Of a stretch of 25,828 bases of DNA, positions 12,864 to 20,168 are shown piece after piece. A program made the translations under genes and the position numbers. Origin of the DNA: a virus; IMG/VR virus record IMGVR_UViG_3300044612_002410, positions 1-25,828 of that record; one strand, written 5' to 3'. Position 1 is the first letter of the stretch. Every line of letters begins with the position of its first letter. The notes beneath the pieces are model-generated. The model did no database searches, was not told the DNA's origin, and was given only the letters and a program-made list of their open reading frames with translations.

Positions 12864-13031
12864 ATGGATTCTGCTGTGATTACCATCCTCCTGCTACTGG
12901 GCAACCACCTGTTGCTGTGGCTTTTGGTTGCAGGCGGGGCGTTGCTGTTCTCGCAAGCAATGATGATGCGCGACGCCGTGCAGATCCTGCAGTACCAACG
13001 CTCAGTTGCCCCGGTGGTTTCCAATGACTGA
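12864..13031 (+). CDS. Small single-span membrane protein
   Basis: A 55-residue protein (MDSAVITILLLLGNHLLLWL and onward) with one long hydrophobic segment (residues 4-28) followed by a helical cytoplasmic tail. A longer form from the ATG at 12834 is possible and would add ten polar residues. The stop overlaps the next gene's start by 8 nt. No family is recognised; a small spanin- or holin-like role cannot be excluded but nothing supports it. Confidence 0.45.
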   Translation: MDSAVITILLLLGNHLLLWLLVAGGALLFSQAMMMRDAVQILQYQRSVAPVVSND

Positions 13032-13398
13032 AGCCACCGCATCGGCGCCGTGCTGCGGAAACTGCCACTACAGCATGGTAAATCAAGTCGAACATCGGCT
13101 CACCTGCAACCGCTACGCACCTAAAGCTGAATCGTGCTACGGCACGGGCCCAAGAGATACCGTCGGCGACTTTTGGGCTTATTGGCCTTCTGTCTCTAGC
13201 GCCGACTGGTGCGGGGAGTGGGCATTGCCTCCTGAAGTTGACTTGGCGCCGCCAACCCTGCAAGAAGTACAGGCTCTTGCCGACTTTATGGCCATGACCG
13301 GCCCCCCGTCCCATGGCGATACCTCGCCGCTTCCTGCCAGCGACCAGCAGGAAGCCCCCCCGACCACCTACGACCAATTCGAGGACCCTCTTGCATGA
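13024..13398 (+). CDS. Cys-rich putative zinc-binding phage protein
   Basis: A 124-residue protein with 'CCGNCHYS' and 'LTCNRYAP', then 'WAYWPSVSSADWCGEW'. The spacing (C-x2-C, then a Cys about 14 residues on, and a distant WCGEW) matches a small phage family with the pattern 'CrnC.y.......CrR.pP.....WP.V...dwCGef'. These are presumed zinc proteins of unknown role. The C-terminal 50 residues are Pro/Ser/Gln-rich and disordered. It is the start of a run of genes with 4-8 nt overlaps. Confidence 0.65.
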   Translation: MTEATASAPCCGNCHYSMVNQVEHRLTCNRYAPKAESCYGTGPRDTVGDFWAYWPSVSSADWCGEWALPPEVDLAPPTLQEVQALADFMAMTGPPSHGDTSPLPASDQQEAPPTTYDQFEDPLA

Positions 13399-13586
13399 CC
13401 TACCTAGCCACCACCTACAAGCTCGGCTGGTACCTCAAGCGCACGCCAGGCCCTGGCCGCCGCGCTCTCGTTGGCTCCGAAGTGTTTCAGCATGACCAGT
13501 TCGACGCAGTAATCGCCAAGACCAAGAGCTTGTTGGATGAAGGCTTTGAGGTGCGGATTCTCCCGCTGCCAACGGTGAAGCCATGA
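13395..13586 (+). CDS. Small hypothetical protein
   Basis: A 63-residue protein (MTYLATTYKLGWYLKRTPGP and onward) with a basic, aromatic N-terminus and an alternating strand-helix-strand look near the end ('FDAVIAKTKSLLDEGFEVRIL'). Its start overlaps the upstream stop (ATGA) and its stop overlaps the next start in the same way. No family recognised. Confidence 0.55.
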   Translation: MTYLATTYKLGWYLKRTPGPGRRALVGSEVFQHDQFDAVIAKTKSLLDEGFEVRILPLPTVKP

Positions 13587-13786
13587 CCGCTTGGCAACTC
13601 CACGCAACCGAGCCCGAAGTCCGACCCCAGGGCACCGGCGACGACAACATCTGGGAAGGCGTCATACGCCCAAGGCCTGACCAGCTTTACCCAGGCGTCA
13701 AGGTCGCCAACTGCCCCGGCAAGGATGCGGCCATGGGCGTGATCGGCCGCGAATTGCGGCAGCATTGGCCGGAGGTGGCGGCATGA
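13583..13786 (+). CDS. Small hypothetical protein
   Basis: A 67-residue protein (MTAWQLHATEPEVRPQGTGD and onward). Both ends are linked to neighbours by ATGA overlaps, which supports the start. The start lies in the 13-mer TGAAGCCATGACC (13576-13588), which recurs at 17787 and 24484 around other starts. Function unknown. Confidence 0.55.
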   Translation: MTAWQLHATEPEVRPQGTGDDNIWEGVIRPRPDQLYPGVKVANCPGKDAAMGVIGRELRQHWPEVAA

Positions 13787-14097
13787 GCGTCCGCCAAGAA
13801 AATCGGTTCAGGGCTCAGAGCATTACCCGCTTTCGCCAAGCCGGCATCCTTGCCGGTCAGCTTGAGTCGCTGCGCCGCGAGCAGCGACGACCAGACCAGC
13901 AAGTCGCAATGCCGATTGCGGCCAGCCGGCGACAGGTGCGCTATTGGATGCGCCTAAACGCCGAGGACTGCGAGGGCCCAACTCAGCTGGCAGAAGCGGC
14001 AAACATTGCGCTTGTTCTTCCCCACAGCGCAATGGACGATCCCGATCATTGGATCTGGGATGAAGCCTTGAATGCGCAGGAGTGGCCTGATGTTTAA
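13783..14097 (+). CDS. Small basic hypothetical protein
   Basis: A 104-residue protein with a basic N-terminal half ('RQENRFRAQSITRFRQ', 'ESLRREQRRPDQQ') and an acidic C-terminal half ending 'DDPDHWIWDEALNAQEWPDV'. It reads 'EDCEGPTQLAEAANIAL' in the middle, which suggests a short helical domain; residues 'SRRQVRYWMRLN' are not assignable. The ATG at 13783 overlaps the upstream stop (ATGA), and its own stop overlaps the methyltransferase start by 8 nt. Confidence 0.55.
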   Translation: MSVRQENRFRAQSITRFRQAGILAGQLESLRREQRRPDQQVAMPIAASRRQVRYWMRLNAEDCEGPTQLAEAANIALVLPHSAMDDPDHWIWDEALNAQEWPDV

Positions 14098-15565
14098 CCC
14101 CGATTTTTACCCCACGCCCCCCGAAGTGGCGGCGCTGATGCTTGACCCCCTCCACATGCGGGGGAAGACCATCCTGGAGCCCTCTGCGGGTAGCGGCAAC
14201 CTGATCGGCGAATGCCTCAACCGTGGCGCTGCAGAGGTGCTGTGGTGCGAAGCGGAAACCAAGCTAAGGGGCATTCTGGGCAGCATCCGCAACGCCACAC
14301 CAGCCCAAAGCTGTAGCGATTTCCTGCGGGTCCACTCCGCCGACGTGTCGCACATCGACATGATCGTGATGAACCCGCCATTCTCGGCGGATGAGCGGCA
14401 CATCCTTCATGCCTGGGAGATCGCTCCTGCAGGCTGCGAGATTGTGAGCCTGTGCAACTGGAACACCGTCAGCGACTGGCGGGGAAACAGCCTCACCAGC
14501 AAGCCCGGCCCGCGCTCACAGCAGCAGATCGGACACCTCACCGAGGCCTACGGCAGCACAGAAAACCTAGGCGAATGCTTCACCACCGCCGAACGCCCCA
14601 CCCGCGTCAGCGTCGGCATGGTGCGCCTCACTAAACCTGGGCAACGTGTAAGCGCCGCTGATGAGTTCGACGGGTTCTTTCTGGGCCCTGATGACATCGA
14701 AGCCCAGGGCGAGGGTTTGATCCCCTACCGCCGGTCCCGCGATATCGTGAACCGGTACGTGGAAGCCTGCCGCATCTACGACGAACAGGTGGAGGCCGGC
14801 GTCCGCCTGCGGAACGTGCTCGATGGGTTCTTCGGCAGGGATCTGGGCCTGCAAGTCACGATCGAAGGCCAAGCCGTCACCCGCAACCGATTTCGCAAGG
14901 ATCTACAGAAGGAGGCATGGAAGCATGTCTTCGCCGAGTTCCTGCCCGCGCAGATGGCCACCAGCCAGTTAGCGAAGGACATTAACCGGTTTGTGGAAGA
15001 TCAATCCAAGATCCCATTTACGGAGCGGAACATCTACCGAATGCTTCAGATCGTTGCTGCCACTCAGGATCAGCGGGTGGATCGTGCGGTAGAGGAAGCA
15101 ATCGACAGCCTCACCAAGCACACCAGGGAAAACCGCTGGGGTGTCGAAGGCTGGGTCACGAACAGCGGCTACATGCTCAACCGCCGCTTTGTCCGCGCTT
15201 ACATGGCCGAGCGCAGCTGGGATGGTCGTGGCGTCAATGTCAAGACCTACGGCACGCAGAGCGATGAGATCCGCGACCTGATCAAAGCGCTGTGCTTTAT
15301 CACGGGTCGCGCCTACGGAGAAGTGGCGCAACCTGCCAAGCCGACCGGCGATGGCGCTTTCTGGCCTGGGGAGTGGTACAACTGGGGGTTCTTCAAGTTC
15401 AAGGCGCACCTTAAGGGCACGGTGCATTTTGAGTTCCTGGACGAGGAGGTCTGGGCTGCCGTCAATGCCCGTTACGCCCGCATCAAGGGGCAGGTGCTAC
15501 CCGAGCAGCTGGCCAAGAAGCGCCCTAAGCGCAAAGCTGCTGAACCCGTGCCCACCGCAGCATGA
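14090..15565 (+). CDS. DUF4942-type DNA methyltransferase (probable N6-adenine)
   Basis: A 491-residue protein. The SAM-binding motif I is 'ILEPSAGSGNLI' (residues 28-39) after 'FYPTPPEVAALML', and motif IV is 'MNPPF' (94-98), the signature of amino-methyltransferases acting on adenine or cytosine N4. The C-terminal half carries a DUF4942-like region with 'DEIRDLIKALCFITGRAYGE', 'WGFFKFKAHLKGTVHFEFLD' and 'NARYARIKG'. These proteins are frequent in phages and plasmids and often lack a matching restriction enzyme, which fits protection from host restriction. No restriction gene is seen nearby. I prefer the ATG at 14090 over the one at 14072, since it begins the conserved part. Confidence 0.85.
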   Translation: MFNPDFYPTPPEVAALMLDPLHMRGKTILEPSAGSGNLIGECLNRGAAEVLWCEAETKLRGILGSIRNATPAQSCSDFLRVHSADVSHIDMIVMNPPFSADERHILHAWEIAPAGCEIVSLCNWNTVSDWRGNSLTSKPGPRSQQQIGHLTEAYGSTENLGECFTTAERPTRVSVGMVRLTKPGQRVSAADEFDGFFLGPDDIEAQGEGLIPYRRSRDIVNRYVEACRIYDEQVEAGVRLRNVLDGFFGRDLGLQVTIEGQAVTRNRFRKDLQKEAWKHVFAEFLPAQMATSQLAKDINRFVEDQSKIPFTERNIYRMLQIVAATQDQRVDRAVEEAIDSLTKHTRENRWGVEGWVTNSGYMLNRRFVRAYMAERSWDGRGVNVKTYGTQSDEIRDLIKALCFITGRAYGEVAQPAKPTGDGAFWPGEWYNWGFFKFKAHLKGTVHFEFLDEEVWAAVNARYARIKGQVLPEQLAKKRPKRKAAEPVPTAA

Positions 15566-15594
15566 GCACCTTCTACACCCACCTTTCGCCATGA
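15562..15594 (+). CDS. Possible 10-residue bridging mini-ORF
   Basis: The ATG overlaps the methyltransferase stop (ATGA), and the mini-ORF (MSTFYTHLSP) ends with an ATGA overlap onto the start at 15591. It spans exactly the gap between two genes and could carry re-initiating ribosomes across. It may also be the scar of a lost gene. Evidence is the arrangement only. Confidence 0.2.
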   Translation: MSTFYTHLSP

Positions 15595-15860
15595 CCACCC
15601 AAACCGCCTACGACGGCCTCACCGACGACGGCTGGCACCTAATCCTCACCGCCAGACCCGCGCTAGGCCGATGGGCCCTCAGGTTCGTATTCTCAACCCT
15701 TGGCGGTCGCGTCAAGGAGCGACACGCCGCATGGAATGGCCGTGGATGGGTTGAGGGGCTGTGGCGCCCCATGCCCGATAGCCAGACCCACGCCATTGCG
15801 ACGGCCTGGCTGAAGGCCAATCCCGTACCGGTGCCTAGCATTGGGGGAGGTAAGCCATGA
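15591..15860 (+). CDS. Small hypothetical protein
   Basis: An 89-residue basic protein (MTTQTAYDGLTDDGWHLILT and onward) with Trp-containing strands ('WALRFVF', 'AAWNGRGWVEGLW') that suggest a small beta fold. It begins ATGACCACC, and its stop overlaps the start of the Pol X-like gene (ATGA). The run GGGGGAGG upstream of that start could act as a Shine-Dalgarno for the next gene. No family recognised. Confidence 0.55.
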   Translation: MTTQTAYDGLTDDGWHLILTARPALGRWALRFVFSTLGGRVKERHAAWNGRGWVEGLWRPMPDSQTHAIATAWLKANPVPVPSIGGGKP

Positions 15861-16381
15861 GCATCGGTCCCCGCATCCCCCTGGCCGAAGCCCTGGCTAT
15901 CTGCGCAGACACCGTGGCAGACCTACGCCCGCATTGCCTGAAAATCGACGAGGCAGGGTCAGTCCGACGCCGCCGCCCAACCATCGGCGATCTGGAGATC
16001 GTATGTTTGCCCGACCGCGACACCCTTGAATCGACGCCGCTGTTTGCCGGTGGCTTTGCAATGGCTGTGGAGCAGTGGCCCGGCGTCGTGGGTAATCCTG
16101 ACGGTCGGTACACCCAACGGATGCTCCCCTGCGGGTTGAAGTTGGATTTGTTCATGCCGCATCCCGATGGTTACGGCCTGATTCTGGCCATCCGAACCGG
16201 GTCAGCCGACTGGTCGCACAAGGTTTTAGCCACTGGCTGGAGGCGAGCCGGCTTCCATTCAGACAAGGGCCTGCTGCGCCGCGAGGATGGATCGGTGGTT
16301 CCGTGCCGCACCGAGATGGAACTGTTCGACACTATCGGGCTGCGATGGGTTGAGCCGGTGGACCGAGAGGTTGGGCCGTGA
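15857..16381 (+). CDS. Small Pol X-like nucleotidyltransferase
   Basis: A 174-residue protein containing the palm-domain signature of Pol X/nucleotidyltransferases: 'EAGSVRRRRPTIGDLEIVCL' (residues 32-51), giving catalytic Asp45 and Glu47, with a third acid in 'GLKLDLF' (Asp97). The 'AIRTGSADWSHKVLATGWRRAG' segment (111-132) is typical of phage members that lack thumb and HhH domains. Usual Pol X enzymes have two Asp in the GDxD motif; Glu at the second place is allowed in several nucleotidyltransferases. Substrate unknown: DNA end-filling, RNA or protein modification are all possible. Preceded by a good Shine-Dalgarno, GGGGGAGG. Confidence 0.75.
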   Translation: MSIGPRIPLAEALAICADTVADLRPHCLKIDEAGSVRRRRPTIGDLEIVCLPDRDTLESTPLFAGGFAMAVEQWPGVVGNPDGRYTQRMLPCGLKLDLFMPHPDGYGLILAIRTGSADWSHKVLATGWRRAGFHSDKGLLRREDGSVVPCRTEMELFDTIGLRWVEPVDREVGP

Positions 16382-16554
16382 ATGAATCCCTGCGCCCCGA
16401 AACCCAAGCGATCCTGGCCGCCATCAACGGCTACGGCAGCGACAGCCACGAGATCGCCGCCCAGGCCTTCCGCGCCCTGGCGCTTCTGACCTGCGCTCCG
16501 ATGCCGATTGATCGCGGCCAACTGATTCGTATTGCTGAGGAACTTGACCCATGA
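16378..16554 (+). CDS. Small hypothetical protein, GTG start
   Basis: A 58-residue helical protein beginning VNESLRPETQAILAAINGYG. The GTG overlaps the stop of the Pol X-like gene (GTGA), and the stop overlaps the next ATG (ATGA). These matched overlaps are the main support. The ORF has few rare codons and shares the GC-rich third positions of its neighbours. No family recognised. Confidence 0.5.
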   Translation: MNESLRPETQAILAAINGYGSDSHEIAAQAFRALALLTCAPMPIDRGQLIRIAEELDP

Positions 16555-16964
16555 CCACCCCCACTCCCCGCGAGGCCCTGGCCCGGTTGATTGAGCTGGA
16601 CGACCAAGCGCCAACGGCGTTTGGGATTGGGACCGGTCCGCAGTGGCTTGCCGATTGGTATCAGGCCATCCATCAGGCCCGCCAGGCGCTGGCCCCAAAG
16701 ATCGTCATGAATCAAGCGGCATGGCTAAATGTTGCAATTTGCGCCGCTCAGCGAGCCAAAATTGCCATACAAGAAGCCAAGAGTCTTAAGCCTGAAGACC
16801 CTAAGCGTCGCCTCCTGGTTAATCGAGAAATCGACGAATTTGATACTGTCAACATGGCTTTTAATCGTGCCGCTGGCACTAGGGTTTTGCTTGATTCTGT
16901 TACGTTTCGCTGGATGTTTGACTATTCAGAACTTGACCAATCTGTCATTGAAGAGGCCCCATGA
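16551..16964 (+). CDS. Hypothetical protein with compositional break
   Basis: A 137-residue, mostly helical protein. Residues 1-52 are encoded by GC-rich DNA ('TPREALARLIELDDQAPTAF'), while from about residue 53 (MNQAAWLNVAICAAQ) the codons are distinctly richer in A+T. This could be a fusion of two short genes or a shared junction. The start overlaps the upstream stop as ATGA, and the end overlaps the next start in the same way. Unknown family. Confidence 0.5.
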   Translation: MTTPTPREALARLIELDDQAPTAFGIGTGPQWLADWYQAIHQARQALAPKIVMNQAAWLNVAICAAQRAKIAIQEAKSLKPEDPKRRLLVNREIDEFDTVNMAFNRAAGTRVLLDSVTFRWMFDYSELDQSVIEEAP

Positions 16965-17200
16965 GCACCCCCAAGCCGCTGAGCACCGCTTGCGCGGCGG
17001 TGCTGGATGCGTACGAAACCACTCTTGGGGTATCGCCAGGCCTTGCCGCTGCATTCCGCGCCGCTGCAGCGCAAATTGCCGCAGAGGATGTCCCGCCCCA
17101 TGTAACGGGCGATGCTTATTGGCCGTGGCGAAACGGTCGCGCTACGGCCAAGGAACATTTGCTCGCCATCGCCACCGAACTGGAGGGGATCAATGGCTGA
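16961..17200 (+). CDS. Small Ala-rich hypothetical protein
   Basis: A 79-residue protein with an Ala-rich helical N-terminal half and 'WPWRNGRATAKEHLLAIATEL' near the end. The start is fixed by an ATGA overlap. An ATG at 17193 inside its last codons opens a 13-residue mini-ORF leading to the next gene. No recognised family. Confidence 0.5.
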   Translation: MSTPKPLSTACAAVLDAYETTLGVSPGLAAAFRAAAAQIAAEDVPPHVTGDAYWPWRNGRATAKEHLLAIATELEGING

Positions 17201-17234
17201 CCCCATCACAATCACCCCTGAAATTGAACCATGA
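17193..17234 (+). CDS. Possible 13-residue bridging mini-ORF
   Basis: MADPITITPEIEP, overlapping the end of the previous gene by 8 nt and the next start at 17231 as ATGA. It fills the 30-nt gap between the two genes. It may allow re-initiation or be a remnant. Confidence 0.2.
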   Translation: MADPITITPEIEP

Positions 17235-17518
17235 CAACCCCCGCGCTTTGCTTCCAGGCTCGCCCCGTTGGGGATGAGTACGTCGGCTATGTGTTTACGG
17301 AAACCAGGGGCAAGGCCAAAGCGTTGGCCATGCAATCCGATCCCGGCAACTCACCGCCTTACCTAGCCGAAGACTTTACGCAATGGTCAGTTCGTCGCTG
17401 GCAGCAGCTAGACGGACGGATGCCGGCAGGCGCCGCCTTGTGGTGTCCGCAGGACGTGCCAGATGGCAGTGACATTGACCCAATTGCCTTGTGGACTGAC
17501 TTTTCATTTTTCCCTTGA
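17231..17518 (+). CDS. Small hypothetical protein
   Basis: A 95-residue protein (MTTPALCFQARPVGDEYVGY and onward) with aromatic-rich beta-like segments and an acidic end ('GSDIDPIALWTDFSFFP'). The central 'TRGKAKALAMQ' looks like a short helix used by small phage proteins that resemble a KOW or PUA strand-helix unit, but I cannot assign it. Similar bases (TGAAATTGAACCATG and TGAAGATTGAGCCATG) surround the starts of this gene and the next. Confidence 0.5.
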   Translation: MTTPALCFQARPVGDEYVGYVFTETRGKAKALAMQSDPGNSPPYLAEDFTQWSVRRWQQLDGRMPAGAALWCPQDVPDGSDIDPIALWTDFSFFP

Positions 17519-17528
17519 AGATTGAGCC

Positions 17529-17786
17529 ATGCTGACTCCTGACTGGTTAATGAACCCCGCAACCGAAACCCCACCACCTGCCGACCGTTTCCGCCTTGGC
17601 GACATCTGGCGATCGCCGCGCGGGAAGGATTGGCAGGTGGACAAGATCGAAAGCCGAATCGCAAGACTGCGGGCCTTGCATAACCGACACAGCACCCAAT
17701 GGCGAGGGATTTACGACACCGGCAAAGACATGACCAACGCATGGGAGCGGATCGAATCTGCTGCTGCCCCCTTTGTTTACCCTTGA
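17529..17786 (+). CDS. Small basic hypothetical protein
   Basis: An 85-residue protein with a central basic helix ('KIESRIARLRALHNRHSTQW') preceded by a beta-like segment 'RLGDIWRSPRGKDWQVDKI'. That order resembles small phage proteins with an N-terminal SH3-like strand pair, but no firm family can be given. A second Met at residue 8 is a possible alternative start. One HIP1 octamer (GCGATCGC) lies inside the gene at 17609. Confidence 0.5.
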   Translation: MLTPDWLMNPATETPPPADRFRLGDIWRSPRGKDWQVDKIESRIARLRALHNRHSTQWRGIYDTGKDMTNAWERIESAAAPFVYP

Positions 17787-17793
17787 TGAAGCC

Positions 17794-18042
17794 ATGACCG
17801 ACCAATTTCCTGACAAAACGGCCAGCCTGACCGACTCCGACCGGATGGCCCTGGCGGTGTGCGTTGCGTCTTTGCCTGGTTCAAGCCCATGCAAGGCCCC
17901 ATGCAACGCCTGTCGCCAAAGCTCTGCCGCCACCGCCCATGCCATTGCCCAGATCCTGCGCGAGCGGCACGGTGGTAGCAGCACTACCGCTGACTGGCTC
18001 GATGGGGTTGGGTGTCGCCCGCATGGGGGGTCGCAACCGTGA
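17794..18042 (+). CDS. Small Cys-containing hypothetical protein
   Basis: An 82-residue protein with 'SSPCKAPCNACRQSSAATAH' in the middle, a Cys cluster that could bind a metal. The ATG at 17794 lies in the repeated 13-mer TGAAGCCATGACC. Between the upstream stop and this start there is a three-codon ORF (ATGAAGCCATGA, 17786-17797). The stop overlaps the GTG of the next gene. No family recognised. Confidence 0.5.
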   Translation: MTDQFPDKTASLTDSDRMALAVCVASLPGSSPCKAPCNACRQSSAATAHAIAQILRERHGGSSTTADWLDGVGCRPHGGSQP

Positions 18043-18221
18043 CCACCCCCAAGCAGCCCGGCTGGGGCCTGCGCATCCTGGAAGTGCGCTCCACCAACGG
18101 CACCCCAGAGGTATTGATTCTGCCCCCCGATCACGAAGCGCCCTACTGGGCGGACCTCCGCCAGATTGCTCAGCACAAGGCCCGCGCTATCTACGAACCC
18201 ATCACCCCCAGCACCAAATGA
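18039..18221 (+). CDS. Small hypothetical protein, GTG start
   Basis: A 60-residue protein (VTTPKQPGWGLRILEVRSTN and onward, with 'APYWADLRQIAQHKARAIYE'). The GTG overlaps the upstream stop (GTGA), and the stop overlaps the dCTP deaminase start (ATGA), so both ends are coupled. The longer start at 18012 lies inside the upstream gene and is not needed. No family recognised. Confidence 0.5.
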   Translation: MTTPKQPGWGLRILEVRSTNGTPEVLILPPDHEAPYWADLRQIAQHKARAIYEPITPSTK

Positions 18222-18901
18222 CCACCACATCCGAGCAACAGGAAACCATTCTCCCAAACCACGGCCCGACCTACACTCCCAGCCCATCCGGCCCCATTCC
18301 CGACTGGCGCATCCGCCAGCTTGCGGAGCAGGGCATGATCAGCCCGTTCGAGCCGGGGAAGATCCGGCATGTGGAGGCGCATTTTCCCGGCGCCCCGTGG
18401 GACACCGACAAGCGCCCGGTCATCAGCTCCGGCACCAGCTCCTACGGCTACGATCTCACGCTCTCGCCCGAGGACTTCCGCATCTTCCGGCATGTCCCTG
18501 GCTTAATCGTTGACCCTAAGAACTTTGATGACCGCTGCCTGGCTAATGCAGAGCTGCACCACCATGAGCGGGATGGTGACTATTTCATCCTCCCTGGGCA
18601 CACCTACAGCCTTGGGGCAGTAATCCCCTACCTCAAGATCCCGCCCAACGTAACGGCCCAGTTTATCGGCAAGAGCACCTACGCTCGCTGCGGGATCATC
18701 GTGAACCTCACCCCAGGCGAAGCTGGTTGGGAAGGGTACCTGACTCTGGAAATCAGCAACTCATCCGGGGCCGACTGCCGCATTTATGCCAACGAGGGCA
18801 TCTGCCAGGCGCTGTTCTTTGAAGGGCTGCCATGTGACAACGCTTACGGCGAGGGCAAGTATCAAAAGCAGCCGGCTGGCGTGACATTGGCGAAAGTTTG
18901 A
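18218..18901 (+). CDS. dcd: dCTP deaminase
   Basis: A 227-residue Dcd-family enzyme of the trimeric dUTPase fold. The signature 'FIGKSTYARCGIIVNLTPGE', 'GWEGYLTLEISNSS' and 'ANEGICQALFF' covers the active site, with the Arg of 'ARCG' and the Glu of 'TLEIS' as known key residues in Dcd. The N-terminal 'SYGYDL' motif is also present. It makes dUTP (or dUMP in bifunctional forms) from dCTP, which leads to dTTP. It is followed at once by thymidylate kinase, a logical metabolic pair. Start set by ATGA overlap. Confidence 0.9.
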   Translation: MTTTSEQQETILPNHGPTYTPSPSGPIPDWRIRQLAEQGMISPFEPGKIRHVEAHFPGAPWDTDKRPVISSGTSSYGYDLTLSPEDFRIFRHVPGLIVDPKNFDDRCLANAELHHHERDGDYFILPGHTYSLGAVIPYLKIPPNVTAQFIGKSTYARCGIIVNLTPGEAGWEGYLTLEISNSSGADCRIYANEGICQALFFEGLPCDNAYGEGKYQKQPAGVTLAKV

Positions 18902-18919
18902 CGAATGAAGGTGTCGCCG

Positions 18920-19576
18920 ATGACCAACCCAACCCCAGCCCGTGGCCGATTTGTGGTCCTCGAAGGGATCGACGGCTGCGGCAAGACCACGCAGCTGGAG
19001 GCCCTGCGCCAATGGCTACCTGGCAGCGGCCTACTGTCCCCTGGCGCCCGCGTGGTTGTGAGCCGAGAGCCTGGGGGGACCGCCCTGGGTCAGGCGTTGC
19101 GGGAGCTGCTGCTGCACCCTCCTGGGGAAGCGGCCCCGGTGCCCCGTGCAGAGCTGCTGCTGTATGCCGCCGACCGGGCCCAGCATGTCGAAACCGTTTT
19201 GTGGCCGGCGCTCAAGGCCGGGGATTGGGTGCTGTGTGATCGCTTCACCGGATCGACCGCCGCGTATCAGGGCTATGGCAGGGGCTTGGACTTGGGGCTG
19301 ATTAACAAGCTGTCAGACATCGCCAAAAACTGTCTGCGTGCCGATCTGACCCTCTGGCTAGACGTGTCCCTGGCCGAGTCCTGTCGCCGACGTGGTGGCC
19401 AATTAGCCGACCGCATTGAGGGGGAGGGGGTGGCGTTTCTGGGCCGTGTAGTCGATGGATTCGAGGCCCGGGCTGGCCGATGGGACTGGACCCGCATCAA
19501 TGCAAACCAGCCCGTAGCTGCCGTGACGGCGGACTGCTGCTGCGCCATGGTCCGCCAGTTTGGGGGGCGGGCATGA
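18920..19576 (+). CDS. tmk: Thymidylate kinase
   Basis: A 218-residue dTMP kinase. The P-loop 'EGIDGCGKTTQLEAL' is near the N-terminus, 'SREPGGTALGQALRELLL' matches the dTMP-binding motif, and 'CDRFTGSTAAYQGYGRGLD' contains the DR(Y/F) signature. 'WLDVSLAESCRRRGGQLADRIE' leads into the lid. It converts dTMP to dTDP. An ATG at 18905 would add five residues; I prefer 18920 because AAGGTG lies 8 nt upstream. No thymidylate synthase is visible in the window. Confidence 0.9.
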   Translation: MTNPTPARGRFVVLEGIDGCGKTTQLEALRQWLPGSGLLSPGARVVVSREPGGTALGQALRELLLHPPGEAAPVPRAELLLYAADRAQHVETVLWPALKAGDWVLCDRFTGSTAAYQGYGRGLDLGLINKLSDIAKNCLRADLTLWLDVSLAESCRRRGGQLADRIEGEGVAFLGRVVDGFEARAGRWDWTRINANQPVAAVTADCCCAMVRQFGGRA

Positions 19577-19598
19577 CCCTGGCCGATACATTTCCTGC

Positions 19599-19642
19599 AT
19601 TGCACTTCCCAATATGCAATAATGGCTTAGACTTTCTATAAT
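19599..19642 (+). promoter_or_regulatory. Promoter with overlapping inverted-repeat operator
   Basis: A perfect TATAAT lies at 19637-19642, 17 nt upstream of the TTG start at 19659. No good -35 box is seen. Instead the inverted repeat ATTGCA (19599-19604) and TGCAAT (19615-19620), 10 nt apart, covers the -35 region, so a dimeric activator or repressor may bind there. The stretch 19577-19658 is A+T-rich compared with the genes around it. This should drive the ParB-methyltransferase-terminase block. Confidence 0.6.
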
Positions 19643-19658
19643 CATAGAGGTCCGCCCC

Positions 19659-20168
19659 TTGGCAACTCTCAGAGATCTCAAGCCTGACCCCCGCAACGCC
19701 CGCAAGCGCACCGACCGCTCAGCCTCCCTGATTCAGGAGTCGCTACAACGGTTTGGTGCTGCTCGCAGCATCGTGATCGACGAAGACGGCAGGATCCTCG
19801 CCGGCAATGGCACCGTCGAGGGGGCTAAGGCCGCAGGTATCAGCAAGGTGCGGATCATCGAAACCGAAGGTGACGAGATCGTTGCCGTGCGGCGCACCGG
19901 GCTGACAGAGGAGCAGAAGATCGGGCTGGCACTGGCAGACAACCGCACCAGTGATCTGAGCGAGTGGGACGGGTTGATGCTGCAGCAGCTCAGCGAGACG
20001 CACGACGTAACGCCATGGTTTGAGCCGGAAGACTTAGAAGCATTGATTGGCGAAGAAATGGAAATAACAACTGCAGCCAAAGAACACGAAGGGGCAAAAG
20101 AACTAGACCCGGAAAGCTTTTCTGAATTTGATCACAAGTGCCCGCGATGCGGGCTTGAGTTTGACTGA
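19659..20168 (+). CDS. ParB/Srx-like nuclease-fold protein with zinc-type tail, TTG start
   Basis: A 169-residue protein. Residues 3-95 match the ParB N-terminal/sulfiredoxin fold: 'LKPDPRNARKRT', 'LIQESLQRFGAARSIVID', 'GRILAGNGTVEGAKAAGI' and 'LALADNRTSDLSEWD'. The C-terminus 'DHKCPRCGLEFD' has one CxxC pair, as seen in phage ParB-like proteins encoded beside DNA methyltransferases. I choose TTG because no ATG or GTG fits and AGAGG lies 8 nt upstream. It may nick or modify DNA or act with the methyltransferase. The start of the next gene overlaps as TGATG. Confidence 0.8.
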   Translation: MATLRDLKPDPRNARKRTDRSASLIQESLQRFGAARSIVIDEDGRILAGNGTVEGAKAAGISKVRIIETEGDEIVAVRRTGLTEEQKIGLALADNRTSDLSEWDGLMLQQLSETHDVTPWFEPEDLEALIGEEMEITTAAKEHEGAKELDPESFSEFDHKCPRCGLEFD

